Below are positions 35,844-45,480 of a stretch of 64,000 nt of DNA, piece after piece (within the stretch, counting starts at the first letter, position 1; every line of letters begins with the position of its first letter). A program made the position numbers and the translations under genes. The notes beneath the pieces were generated by a model. That model was given only the letters and a program-made list of their open reading frames with translations, was not told where the DNA came from and did no database searches. The stretch comes from Diospyros lotus (Eukaryota > Streptophyta > Magnoliopsida > Ericales > Ebenaceae), in contig NC_068344.1 of NCBI RefSeq assembly GCF_014633365.1, positions 19,359,669 through 19,423,668 of the forward strand, written 5' to 3'.

Positions 35844-35874
<31 letters not shown>

Positions 35875-35875
35875 G
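35841..35875. repeat. T13-G22 homopolymer pair
   Basis: Thirteen T are followed directly by 22 G, then AGCGAGGGG and a CT run. It could form a G-quadruplex. Lengths of such tracts are also a common source of sequencing error. Confidence 0.7.
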
Positions 35876-36057
35876 AGCGAGGGGTTCTCTCTCTCTCTTT
35901 CTCAATTGGCTATGAAAGAAAATTAAATGGAGCTAAAATAGTTTACTAAAGATACCCAATACATGAATATTAATCAAATTTCAATGTAAAAAATATGCCT
36001 TTATCCAAGATAAGGTTGAATTTAATTTTAGGTAGAAAATATTATTCCTGCAATGCT

Positions 36058-36247
36058 GGACTGGTTAGTGGCTGGGTTCAAAGCAAAGTGGACTGTGTAA
36101 TTGTAGTTTGGACTGGAGCAAAGTGGCTGTGTAATTGTAGTTCGGACTGGTTAGTGGCCGGGTTCACAGCAAAGTGGACTGTGTAATTGTAGTTTGGACT
36201 GGTTAGTGGCCCAGTTGACAGCAAAGTGGGCTGTGTAATTGTAGTTG
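36058..36247. repeat. 52-bp minisatellite, 3.7 copies
   Basis: Units start GGACTGGTTAGTGGC and end TGTAATTGTAGTTT: 36058-36109 (52 bp), 36110-36143 (34 bp, internally deleted), 36144-36195 (52) and 36196-36247 (52). Followed by GGGTTGCTGGGTTGC repeats to 36325. Confidence 0.85.
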
Positions 36248-36344
36248 GTCTGGCTGAACGAGTAAGTTAAAAGGGGGAAGTTGCTGGGTAATTGGATTGC
36301 GGGTTGCTGGGTTGCTGGGTTGGGTTGCTGGCTCAACCTGCTCC

Positions 36345-36460
36345 TTGCCGCTGCCTTGATACCATTTATCAGATTCCCAGATCTAACAAGGGATCTTTCA
36401 GGTATGATCCCTTAGATGGAGAAGCGATTAGTAGATTGAATGATGGAAGAAGGGACAAGA
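36345..36460. other. junction region: minus-strand primer-binding-like site and degenerate palindrome
   Basis: On minus, TGGTATCAAGGCAGCGG (from 36363) resembles a primer-binding site. Next to it on plus is TATCAGATT-CCCA-GATCTAACA (36367-36388), a worn copy of the palindrome at 29086. Plus-strand Gypsy-4 gag begins near 36415, so this is where orientation changes. The right inversion breakpoint is probably here. Confidence 0.4.
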
Positions 36461-37700
36461 ATGAAGCAATTGGAGACTCATTTGGATGGTCTGGAGATGT
36501 GTCTTCATCAGAATCAAGAATAGTTGGAGGGTAAGTTGGATATGATGGGGTTAGGCCTTCACCAAACTCGGGAGGAGATGAATTGAAGAAGTGAGAAAAT
36601 TTGGCCACTAGAGAGGGGGTTACTAACCTTTGAGCGGATTTCACGAGCCTCAAAGAAGAGTTCTTTGGGTTTGGCCAACAGTTAAGTACTGTATTGAGCA
36701 TGTTCTCACGATTGTTGAATGCAAGTTTGCTGATGAACTTCCCTCCAAGGTGCACCTCAGCTCCGATTCTAATGGGATCAAGAATCCTGCAGCAAGCTCC
36801 TGATCCTTTGGAAACAAAGGAATTATCGGAATTTGTACCAGAAAACTCCACTAGGGGAGCACATGTGAATCAGTATCACACCCCAATGCTGAGGCTAGAC
36901 ATTCTGACATTTGAAGGTGACAAGCCGTGATGGTGGGTTTGACACTATAAGTTGTTCTTCCATCACTACCGAGTGGAAGAAGGCCAAAAGGTGAATCTGG
37001 CTACCGCCAACCTAAATGATGTGGCGGAAGCGTGGTTTCGGGGCTGAAGCAAAAGGAGAATCGATCTGGTTTGGCATGATTTCATGGTAGACTTTTGTGA
37101 TCGCTTTGGGGAAAGGACAATGACAGACGTCATAAAAGAATTCAACAAACTAAAGCAAGACGAATCAATAGAGGATTACCAAACCAGATTTGAGGAGTTG
37201 AAGTCATTGCTCATTACTAATCCTCTCTCATCCTAACTTGGGCTAGCCATATTTTGTGTCTACTTTTATCAGCAGACTAAGTGATGAACTTAGACCAACC
37301 GTTAAGATGTTATGGTCGGCCATCGTCAAACAGGCTGCAGAGAAAGCCCAGCTCTAGGAATTAGCCTTAGAGGCAATTTTTAAGAAGCAGAGAACCCTAT
37401 CTAAGGGATATGCTGGGAGCAGCTTACATAATAGTGGAGGCGGCATGTCTAAGCCTGGCCATCAAATAGGACATAAGGGTAACCTGCTTCCTAAGGCTAT
37501 GCCCAAGCCCCCCCTAGATCCCTCTCGGTGGAACAGAAACGGTAGCTTGGTTTCATTGTGGAGAAAGGTATTCTCCCAGACATCAATGTAGGAAACAGTT
37601 ATTGCAAATGGAGGGTCAAGAATAAGAGGAAGGAGGAGTAGAGGATGCATGTGAATTGGAGGCTACAGGAAATGGAGCTATATTGGAGAGGAAGGTGGGG
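36415..37700 (+). pseudogene. Gypsy-4 gag
   Basis: The start region reads MMEEGTRMKQLETHLDGLEM, a coiled coil, with many stops after it. The gag domain is clear at 36960-37210: HHYRVEEGQKVNLATANLND, VAEAWFRG, WHDFMVDFCDRFGERTMTD and FNKLKQDESIEDYQTRFEEL. The zinc-knuckle region is not recognisable. Confidence 0.65.
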
Positions 37701-38133
37701 AGATACCATTGCATGCCTTAGAAGGCTACCCGTTAGAAAAGATAATTAAGGTGAAAGGTTCAGTGGGAGAGAGGAGAGTGATGATCCTCATCAACAATAG
37801 AAGCGCGCACAACTTCTTGGATGAGGATACTGCCTTAAACTTGCAATGTCCCATGCAGGCAACTCTTCCCTTAGCGGTTACGATTTCCAATGGCAGTAAA
37901 ATGGTAAGTAGATTCAAATGTCCAGATTCAAATGGATGATGCAAAGTCATGAATTCACTGCGAAGCTGCTGATCTTAAAATTAGGTGGTTGCCACATTGT
38001 GCTAGGGGTGGATTGGATGAAAACAGTGAGGCCCTTGATTTTTGATTTCAATAAGCTGGAAGTAACCTTCAAATTGGCAAGGAAGAGTTTAACCTTAACA
38101 GGGAGTTTGGAAGAGGGTGATGCAATTTGGTGA
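37701..38133 (+). pseudogene. Gypsy-4 aspartic protease
   Basis: ALEGYPLEKIIKVKGSVGER leads to VMILINNRSAHNFLDED, the active site. The usual D-S-G is N-N-R, so all three positions differ, with the Asp-to-Asn and Gly-to-Arg changes both being G-to-A. Then GGCHIVLGVDWMKTVRPLIF and FDFNKLEVTFKLARKSLTL. The frame shifts near 37930. Confidence 0.7.
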
Positions 38134-38449
38134 CAGGCCGAAGGATGCAAAAATTATTTCAGCATGGGGAAGCTGCCATAGCCCAACTGCTTTCCACATA
38201 TGCAATGGAGTCGAGGGCTGAGGAGGGAGATGTAGGAGAAAATGCAGCAGCAGAAGGAAGGGACCATCCATGGCTTAAACCTGCTTCCACACTACATTCT
38301 CTCAACAAGGTACAACCTTGTGACCCTTTACATTCATTGTTGATTGAGTTTGAGGTTTGTTTGTTGAACCTTCCACCCAACCCACAAATCGATTCCTTAA
38401 ATCATACTATCCATTTGAAACCCAATATAGAGCATGTGAATTTCTAGTC

Positions 38450-39090
38450 CTATAGGTATTATCCCTTCCAAAAAGCTGAAATAGAAAGGCTGGTCAAGGA
38501 AATGTTGACCAAATCAATAATCCAACCGAGTCAAAGCCCCTTTGCTTCCCTCGTCCTCCTTGTTAAAAACAAGGATGGTTCTTGGCGATTCTGTGTAGAT
38601 TACCACCAATTGAATTCCCTCACCATCAAAAACAAATTCCCAATTCCAATCATAGAGGATCTCCTAGATGAATTATCTAGAGCCACTATTAAATCCGGAT
38701 ACCACCAAATTAGAATGAGTCCAACAAATATTCTTAAGACTACCTTTAGGGCTCATCAAGGCCTTTATGAATTTTTAGTTATGCCATTTGGATTAACTAA
38801 TGCCCCTACCACATTCCAAACCTTGATAAATCACATCTTTAACCCTTATGTGAGAAAACTTGTCTTTTTTAATGACATTATCATATACAACCCTTCTCTT
38901 GACCAACATTTGAGCCACTTAAGAATAGCCTTCAAAATCCTCAGATCTAATCAACTATTTGAAAAGAGGTCCAAGTGTGCTTTTGCTGAGAGGAAAGTGG
39001 AATACCTAGGCCACATAATTAGTGGGGAAGGGGTGAGCACAGACCCAAAGAAAATTGTTGTCATGGTGGGGTGGCCAAAACCATAAACTG
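38450..39090 (+). pseudogene. Gypsy-4 reverse transcriptase
   Basis: A 194-codon open frame preceded by KAEIERLVKEMLTKSIIQPS. Blocks [80 protein letters not shown] and KLVFFNDIIIYNPS are complete and collinear. The catalytic F-F-D-D is F-F-N-D, so activity would be lost although the frame is open. Confidence 0.85.
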
Positions 39091-39660
39091 TCAAGGACTG
39101 AAGGGGGTCCAAGCTTAACAAGATATTACAAGAGGTTCATCAAAGATTATGGTGTTATGAGCAAGTCATTGACTAAGTTACTCAAGAAGAATAGCTTTGG
39201 ATGGAATTCAAGAGCAGAGGCAGCCTTTCACACACTAAAGGCAGCAATGACACAGGCCCCTATATTAGCCTTACCTGACTTTACTAAGCTTTTATTTTGG
39301 AGACAGATGCTTGTGAGACGGGGGTAGGTGCAATGTTGGTGCAAGAGGGAAAACCCTTGGTTTTTCTTAGCCAAGCCTTAGCCCTAAAACACTTATGACT
39401 AAGCATTTATGACAAAGAGTTGATAGCAGTGCTAATGGCGGTGGACAAATGGACGTATTACCTAGAGGGGAACTGGTTTGTAATAAAAACTGACCATAAG
39501 AGCCTCAAATTCCTGATGCAACAGAAGCTACATACTTAGTTACAAAAAAAAGGAGTGAATAAGCTACTAGGCCTTGACTACATCATACAATACAGAAAAG
39601 GGGAAGAAAACACAATGGCAGATATATTGTCAAGGAAGGAGGAAAAATGGGTTGCCAAGC
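39091..39660 (+). pseudogene. Gypsy-4 RNase H
   Basis: Tether: RYYKRFIKDYGVMSKSLTKL. RNase H: ETDACETGVGAMLVQEGKPL, VFLSQALALKHL, YDKELIAVLMAVDKWTYYLE and TDHKSLKFLMQQKL. It ends with MADILSRKEE. Frames change at about 39300, and there are stops. Confidence 0.72.
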
Positions 39661-41424
39661 TATCTCAATCGTGGGGCCTGATTGGGTGAAGGAAATAATA
39701 GTAAATTATGAGCAAACCACACGGGCAAAGGATCTCGCGACTTAGTTAACAACTCAGCCCACCAATCGAAATGGTTATACCTTGTCGACTAGGTTACTAA
39801 GGTACAAAGGAAGGTTGCTAATAGGAAAAGATGACCAGCTCAGGTAGAGGATCCTGTTGTCATCGCACAAATCACCCATAGGAGGACCATCAAGCTTAAA
39901 TGTCACTAACCACAAGGTAAGGCAGTTGTTTTATTGGCTTGGGCAAAAAAGGGATGTGACCAAATATGTGTTATGCCCTAGCCCTATTTGTTAGCATTGT
40001 AAGCATGAGCAGGTCCCTTATCCAGGACTGTTGTAGCCATTTGACGTACCGAAACAGAAGTGACAACAAATTTCTATAGACTTTGTGGAAGGCTTGTGTA
40101 AGTCAGAAAGGAAGAATGTTGTACTAGTACTGGTAGACAAATTGATGAAATTTAGCCATTTCATAAGGATGGCTCATCCCTTTACAGCCCCTGCGATAGC
40201 AAGGCAGCTGTTAGATTCAGTGGTGAAGATACATGGGTTGTCTATCATCTTGGACAAGAACAAAATATTCACCAGCAACTTTTTGAAGGAGCTATTCAAA
40301 CAATTGGGAGTGGGGCTACACATGTCAACGACGTACCATCTCGAAACAGATGGACAAACTGAAAGAGTAAACCAATGCCTAGAAACTTACCTCAGGTGCA
40401 TTTGCTTTTCTGAGCCAAAAGAGTTGGAACAAGTGGTTGCCACTAGCCCAATGGTAGTATAATAACTTCCACCATTCCTTGAAGAGATCCCCATTTGAGG
40501 CACTCTTCAGATATAAACCACCCTGTCAAATCCTGGAGATCTGTCAGAGTTCTCTCACCAGTTGGTAAGAATTTGGGGAAGAATGAAGGGGAAATTTAGC
40601 AGAAATGTAGGGAGAATCAGAAGAATAGAAAGTAAAAAAGGGGAAGATCGAGAGAGATGGAGAGAATTTGGAGGAGAGAAATCAGAAATATTTCAAATTT
40701 ATTCATTCCTACCTATGAATTATGCTGGATCAGTCTTATATACTGATCCAGATAGCAGTGATTTGCCTTCTAAGTACCAATTGCGAGCTACTTCTAAGTA
40801 CAACTGGTTCAATCCAAACTAACTACAAGTACCAAAAAAAGGAATACATCTATTATCTATTACTACTATACCCTTGGGGACATGGCACACCCATGATACC
40901 TATTGTCATGCAATACTCAAGTACTAAAATGCCGTTGGACCAGTACTTGCAACAAAGACAAGAGGCACTCCAGGTGATAAAGAAATAATTAACGATAGCA
41001 AAGAACGGGATGAAGCAAATGGCAGAAAGGAGGAGGAGGAGAGAGAACTTTCAAGTTGGGGGACATGGTCTATTTGAAGGTCAAAAGATTCCAACAGCAG
41101 CTTTTTTCTACAACCCTTGCGACAAAATTAAGTCCCAAGGACTATGGACCATTTCCTATAATGACCAATGTAGGGAAGGTTGCATACAAGCTGCAGTTAC
41201 AGGAAGGAGTGCTAATTCACTCGGTTTTTCATGTCTCCTTGTCAAAAAAATCCATGGGGCCTACTAATCGGACTAGCTTGGGCCTCCCTCCTCCAGAAGA
41301 AGACTCATCAGAAAAAGTGGAGCTGCTTGCAGTGCTAAAGAAGAGAGTAATCTATCAAATTTCCCTACCTTTAACCCAAGTCTTGGTGCGGTGGACCCAT
41401 CTGCACCCTGATCACACAACTTGA
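39660..41424 (+). pseudogene. Gypsy-4 integrase, split by a solo LTR
   Basis: Core: ISIDFVEGLCKSERKNVVLV, VDKLMKFSHFIRMAHPFTA, IHGLSIILDKNKIFTSNFLK and ETDGQTERVNQCLETYLRC. The region around 40450-40541 leads into the LTR at 40542. After 40889 it resumes with MPLDQYLQQRQEALQVIKK, MKQMAERRRR, VGDMVYLKVKRFQQQ and KLSPKDYGPFPIM, ending at LVRWTHLHPDHTT. Catalytic D and E motifs are degraded. Confidence 0.72.
40542..40889 (-). repeat. solo LTR of the Gypsy-3 type inside the Gypsy-4 integrase
   Basis: Read on minus it starts TGTGCCATGTCCCCAAGGGT and shows the same layout as the other Gypsy-3 LTRs (GGGTATAGTAGTAATAGATA, then the pyrimidine-rich GA/CT stretch). The ends TG...CA are present at 40542 and 40889. 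Flanks AGATC and CCCAT do not match, so no target duplication is visible. Confidence 0.55.
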
Positions 41425-41495
41425 GAATACCTGCCAGATCTTCTCAGACAATTCCCTCAAGTTTCCCAACTTTTGTAATTTCTTGAGGATAAGAA

Positions 41496-41700
41496 TTTTT
41501 TTTTTTTTTTTTTTTTTTTTTTGGGGGGGGGGGGGTGCATTTCACACATTCCTAGAGGTCAAACAGTAATGTAATTCCTTCTTATGTTGTAAAGATTGTA
41601 CTTAGTTGGTTAGTAGCATCCATGCATCACCGGGTGTACATTCCTGGTTGGTTTATATATGTTAAAATTGTGGAGCAATGATTCTTTGACTACTTTTGAT
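41496..41700 (+). repeat. T27-G13 tract and Gypsy-4 3' LTR fragment
   Basis: T 41496-41522 and G 41523-41535 occupy the polypurine-tract position after the integrase. TGCATTTCACACATTCC follows and may be the 3' LTR. Its end is not clear; sequence from about 41700 belongs to the captured region of Gypsy-3. Confidence 0.45.
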
Positions 41701-43100
41701 CTTGAGAAGGAGTGTTTTGATTAGGAAAGTACTAATAAGGAGGATACCGGTGCTGGAGTCCTTCCTCAGACTCCTGACTTATAGGAAGAAGAGCAACAAC
41801 CAAAATTGGTAAAAGACATTGAGTCATTAGATATTCCGGCTATAAATATAGTCGGAGATGCCAAGTCATGAATGGCAGTTGCTGGAAAAGTCATTGCGAC
41901 ACCATTGGAGGAGAAATCTGTTTAAGATGAACCTTTGGTGTACACCAGCAAGCAAGAAGGAAAAGATGTTGTGAAGTTGGGAAAGGTTACAAGCACATCA
42001 ACTTTGAATTTTGAAGATTATAAGTGTGTTGTTCTTTAAGATTATAAGGTACTCCTCCAATACCTGATGTCAATGCAAAACTAGCAACTGAGGATTTACT
42101 GGACATAGCCAAAGAGAAGAGTAATGGTTCTGAGAAAGACGGTCCTAAGAATATTGTTCCTCTATCTTTGACTCCAGAGAAGGCTGATGTCAAACACCTA
42201 GATTTAACCTAGGATTTTTTTAGATAAAAACTGAGAACAGATAGAATTGGAAGGAGAATTAGAACAAAAAAGTCAAAGACACCAGAGAGAATTGAGGGAG
42301 AACATAAGAGAGAAATTAGGGAGAACTGAGAGAGAGAGAGAGAGAGAGAGAATTTGAGAGAGACAATCTGATTATCATTCCACAAAACTCTTGATTCTCT
42401 ACTGCTCTAGCCTATTTATAGGATTTACTATCATTTCAGTGACAATACAACTGAAAGGTACAACTACTATAGCAGCCTAAAGTACGACAAGAACAAGAAG
42501 AAATAAATACCTGTATTAGACATTTACTAGTATATCGTTGGGGTTGGGGTCATGACAGCTGAGGAGTCCATAGCTTTGGTTAAATTAGGTATCAAGAAGG
42601 ATAAGACACTTCCAGCAGGAGAATATCTTACTGTTGTTTTGAATATTTTTTATTTTGAACAATGTGACAGTCTTGCTATCATTTCAGATGGTGTAAAACC
42701 AGTTTCTAATGCTAGTTTTGGCAGAGAAGGAACAATTGAAGCAGACTGAATAGAAAAACTGTTATACGATTCGGAGGATGATGGAAGAGCAGGTTGTTGC
42801 CAGAATACTTATTGCTAAAACTCACTGGTGTAATTTCTGCATTAAGGTCAAGAAAATCATTGGAACTTACAGATCAATTAGAGAAGAGAGCTTTGAGAGG
42901 GAGATCTTTGAAGATTACATTTTATATTTGCAGGAAAAGCAAAAGAAAAGGAACATAAGAGAAAAGAGGAAAAGGCTTAGAAGAAAGAAAGGAAAAAGAA
43001 AAAGATGAACCGGATGGAGAAAGCAGGGATTAGATGAAGAATCCAGTGGCCAGTTGCTATAATTTCTAGGGGACAATAAATCTCTCAAGGAAAGGGGAAT
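41700..43100 (+). pseudogene. Gypsy-3 internal region with PRP40A-like captured fragments
   Basis: At 41888-41980 the frame GKVIATPLEEKSV, stop, DEPLVYTSKQEGKD resembles the segment before the first FF domain of plant PRP40A (EEK...EPLVYASKQEAKN). At 42845-43008, KKIIGTYRSIREESFEREIF, EDYILYLQEKQKKRN and a Lys/Arg/Glu-rich tail resemble the last FF domain and charged C-terminus of PRP40A, an early splicing factor of the U1 snRNP. The middle (TEDLLDIAKEKSNG, LVKLGIKKDKTLPAGEYLTV) is protein-like but I do not recognise it. AAGGAAAGGGGAAT (43087-43100) is the polypurine tract. Confidence 0.55.
42188..42557 (-). repeat. solo LTR of the Gypsy-3 type with GCTGA target duplication
   Basis: TGTCAAACACCTAG to GGGTCATGACA, flanked by perfect GCTGA copies (42183-42187 and 42558-42562). 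Removing the LTR and one GCTGA joins TPEKA to EESIALVKLG in one frame, so it landed within the captured sequence. A GA run lies at about 42328-42352. Confidence 0.85.
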
Positions 43101-43451
43101 TGCCACAACCCCAAGGATATAATAGTAATTATATATTATATGTATTTCATTCTAGTTGTACTTTCTTGTTGAAACTGATTATACCTTTCAGTTGTTATTA
43201 TAACTAAATGATAGAAAAGCCTATAAATAGGCTAAATCAGTTGGAGAATAGGATAGTTGAACGATAATCAGATCTCCAGACTTCTCTCTCAATTTCTTCC
43301 CTAATTTCCCCCTAATCTATCTCTCTCTCTTTCTTTGTTCTTTCTGAATTTTTCCTCTGTTCCTTTGATTTCTCCCCCCCTTTCTGTTCTCTTTCCCTCG
43401 GTTTCTTTCAATTTCCTCTTAAAACCCAAGGTTAAACCTAGGTTCCTGACA
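43101..43451 (+). repeat. Gypsy-3 3' LTR
   Basis: This starts TGCCACAACCCCAAGG after the polypurine tract and ends CCTAGGTTCCTGACA. It is the mirror-orientation partner of 31948-32306, with the same TATA-like CCTATAAATAGGC near 43222. It is followed by target duplication GTGTC (43452-43456). Confidence 0.82.
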
Positions 43452-43456
43452 GTGTC

Positions 43457-44009
43457 TTGTAGGAGAGAAGCCTGTAATTAGGATTTGGTTTTGCCAACTG
43501 CTAAACTTGGCTAATAACAACTCTATTAATAGGTCCACTAGTTAAAGTCCTCTTGAGATTGTTCATGTTTACTCCCCTCACACCCCTATTGATCTTGTGT
43601 CCTTACCCCCAAATACCCAAATTTCTGAGCCTACTAAAATTTTTTCCCAACACATCCATGACATACATGCTGAGATTAGAAGGAAAATTACAATGAGTAA
43701 TGTTAACTATAAACTTGCTGCTAATGTACATCATAGGGTTCGAGAATTTAACAAAGGTGACTATATCATGGTCCGTATTCGCCCTGAGCGCTTCCCTAAA
43801 CATTCCTTCAAGAAACTACATGCTCGAGCTAGTGGCCCATTTCCTATCATTTGAAAATTTGGACCTAAAGCTTATTTATTCAACTTACCTAATAATATGA
43901 ATATTAGTCTTGTTTTCAATGTGAAAGGGGAAATTCTATTTGCAACCATAGTTTTTGCTCTTCGTGGCCAAGATTGCCCATTCGGACCAAAGTGCCCTTG
44001 GCACTGTTT

Positions 44010-44051
<42 letters not shown>

Positions 44052-44300
44052 GTAGCAACAGCCAGCCGCTGCCACCTTGCCTCCCTCTGTCGTCATTGCT
44101 TCTCTTCCCCCCCTTTCTCTCAGCTATGGTCGTCGATGGCCTCAAGCAACGCAGCCACCCGCGGTTAACCATTCCCCCTCCGCCCCTTCCTTCCTCTCGG
44201 TATTCCCCCCCTTTCTCTCAGCTATGGCCGTCGACGGCTACAAGCAACGCGGACGCCCGCAGTCGACCATTCCCCCTCCACCCCTCCCTTCCTCTCGGCC

Positions 44301-44341
<41 letters not shown>

Positions 44342-45060
44342 CTCCTCCTCCTCCCCACTCCCTCTCTCCCCTTTAGATGGCGACGGCCACCAGCAACGTG
44401 GTCAGCGGCCATCACCAGTTCAGGGGGGCAACGAAAGCCCCCGAACCCTAGGGTTCGAGCACGGCAATGGCGATGGCCGCCAACCGCGTTGCTAGCGGTC
44501 GTCGCCATCTAGAAGGGAGGGAGGGAGAGAGGGAGTGGGGAGGAGGAGGGGAAGAGAGAGAGAGTCGAGAGGAATGGAGGGGCGGAGGGGGGATGGTCGG
44601 TCTCGGGCAACGGCGGCTGAAAGGAAGGGAGGAAGAGAAGTGATGGCGACAAAGCAGAAGGGAGGGAGAGAGAAGTGATGGCAATGGAGGGAGGCGAGGC
44701 AACCAACGACTGCACGAGAGAGAGAGAGAGAGAGAGAGCATGAACAGTGCCGAGGGCACTTTGATCCAAAGGGGCAATCTTGGCTACGAAGAGTAAAAAT
44801 CATGGTTGCAAATAGAATTTCCCAAATATTTAACTCCTTACCAAGGCACATTTGAGCCTCCTCTCTTGCCTACTGGTGTTCCTACAAGTCACCAGGTTCC
44901 TTGTATCCCGAGCATACTGCAACAAAAGGATGTGATTGATGTGGGGCTTGACAATGGGATTGTGGCCTCTTCTCATGATGGTGGTTATCGCCATTTTCTT
45001 GTCAAATGGAAAGATCGACCAGATTCAAATAACACTTAGATTATTAAAGGGGATTTTTGA
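43457..45060 (+). pseudogene. Gypsy-2 integrase C-terminal half with chromodomain-like end
   Basis: After GTGTC the frame gives LVGEKP and, across stops, NNNSINRST, PHTPIDLVSLPPNTQISEP, ANVHHRVREFNKGDYIMVRI, RPERFPKHSFKKLHARASGP and LPNNMNISLVFNV. The foldback element 43928-44823 interrupts it. The tail resumes with LTPYQGTFEPPLLPTGVPTS and HFLVKWKDRPDSNNTWIIKG (chromodomain-type WKDxP). It then runs to the polypurine tract GAGGGAGAA before the LTR at 45138. Confidence 0.8.
43928..44823. mobile_element. foldback / MULE-like element with CT-GA arms
   Basis: The ends GGGAAATTCTATTTGCAACC and their inverse (44804-44823) are perfect, and similarity continues for about 100 bp on each side (TTCGTGGCCAAGATTGCCC against TTCGTAGCCAAGATTGCCC). 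Further in are a CT run (44012-44046) and a GA run (44717-44739), then longer inverted GC-rich arms. Two tandem units of about 98 bp are seen in the left arm (44105-44298). No transposase and no clear target duplication. The 185-codon frame inside is a product of CT repeats. Confidence 0.72.
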
Positions 45061-45137
45061 GTCCCAATCCTAAGCTCTTGGAGTGGTATTTATAGTTTTA
45101 ACTCGTTAGGACCGAGTTCTTTTCAACCGAGGGAGAA

Positions 45138-45475
45138 TAATGAAGATCATAGAAACAAATATTTTGAGAAACAATATTTTAGGCATCAAAGTAGAAATCA
45201 ATATTGTTTTATTAGTTTCTTTATTTTAATTTGTTTTCTAGTTTCTTTTAATTTCTTTTATTTCCCGGAATCCAAATTAAATCGAGATTACCTTATAATC
45301 TTAATTAGATTATATCAAGAAAACATAGTTAGAATAGGTTTTTATCTTTTAGTTATTTATAAATAATCCTTTAGTGAAGTATTGAAGAGTAGACTTCGAT
45401 GAATAATATTGAATATTGTTATTGGTTACGAGTGATCGAGATTACTCTTGTTTCTTTGGTTTGGGTTTTGCATCA
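45138..45475 (+). repeat. Gypsy-2 3' LTR
   Basis: This starts TAATGAAGATCATAG (TG changed to TA), ends GGGTTTTGCATCA and is followed by TAATG. It has the same length as the 5' LTR with scattered substitutions. Confidence 0.83.
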
Positions 45476-45480
45476 TAATG

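Larger units (their letters stand above)
36415..41700 (+). mobile_element. Gypsy-4: decayed Ty3/Gypsy, 5'-truncated
   Basis: Gag, protease, reverse transcriptase, RNase H and integrase occur in order on plus, followed by T27-G13 and an LTR-like start TGCATTTCACAC at 41536. No 5' LTR is seen. A solo LTR of the Gypsy-3 type splits its integrase (40542-40889). It lies between the inverted part of Gypsy-2 and the captured-gene part of Gypsy-3, so it was probably nested in Gypsy-3. Confidence 0.72.
28183..45475 (+). mobile_element. Gypsy-2: Ty3/Gypsy with both LTRs, internally inverted and nested
   Basis: LTRs of equal length (338 bp) at 28183-28520 and 45138-45475 are flanked by perfect target duplications TAATG (28178-28182, 45476-45480). 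Its integrase C-terminal half lies on plus (43457-45060), while gag to the integrase N-terminal half lies on minus (35680-32312). The Gypsy-3 LTRs and GTGTC duplication connect the two halves. DGGS-type protease and the RPERFP...KKLHARASGPF integrase tail suggest a CRM/Reina-like chromovirus. Without insertions it would be near 5 kb. Confidence 0.82.

Noticed and set aside
36369..36851. 160-codon minus frame as a gene
   Set aside because: It is antisense to the Gypsy-4 gag start region, with no domain and composition of a shadow frame.
43955..44512. 185-codon and overlapping serine/leucine/proline-rich frames as a gene
   Set aside because: They arise from CT and GA repeats of the foldback element, and similar frames exist on both strands.
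43910..44840. 9-bp Mutator target duplication around the foldback element
   Set aside because: Flanks AATGTGAAA and AAATATTTA do not match well enough to claim one.
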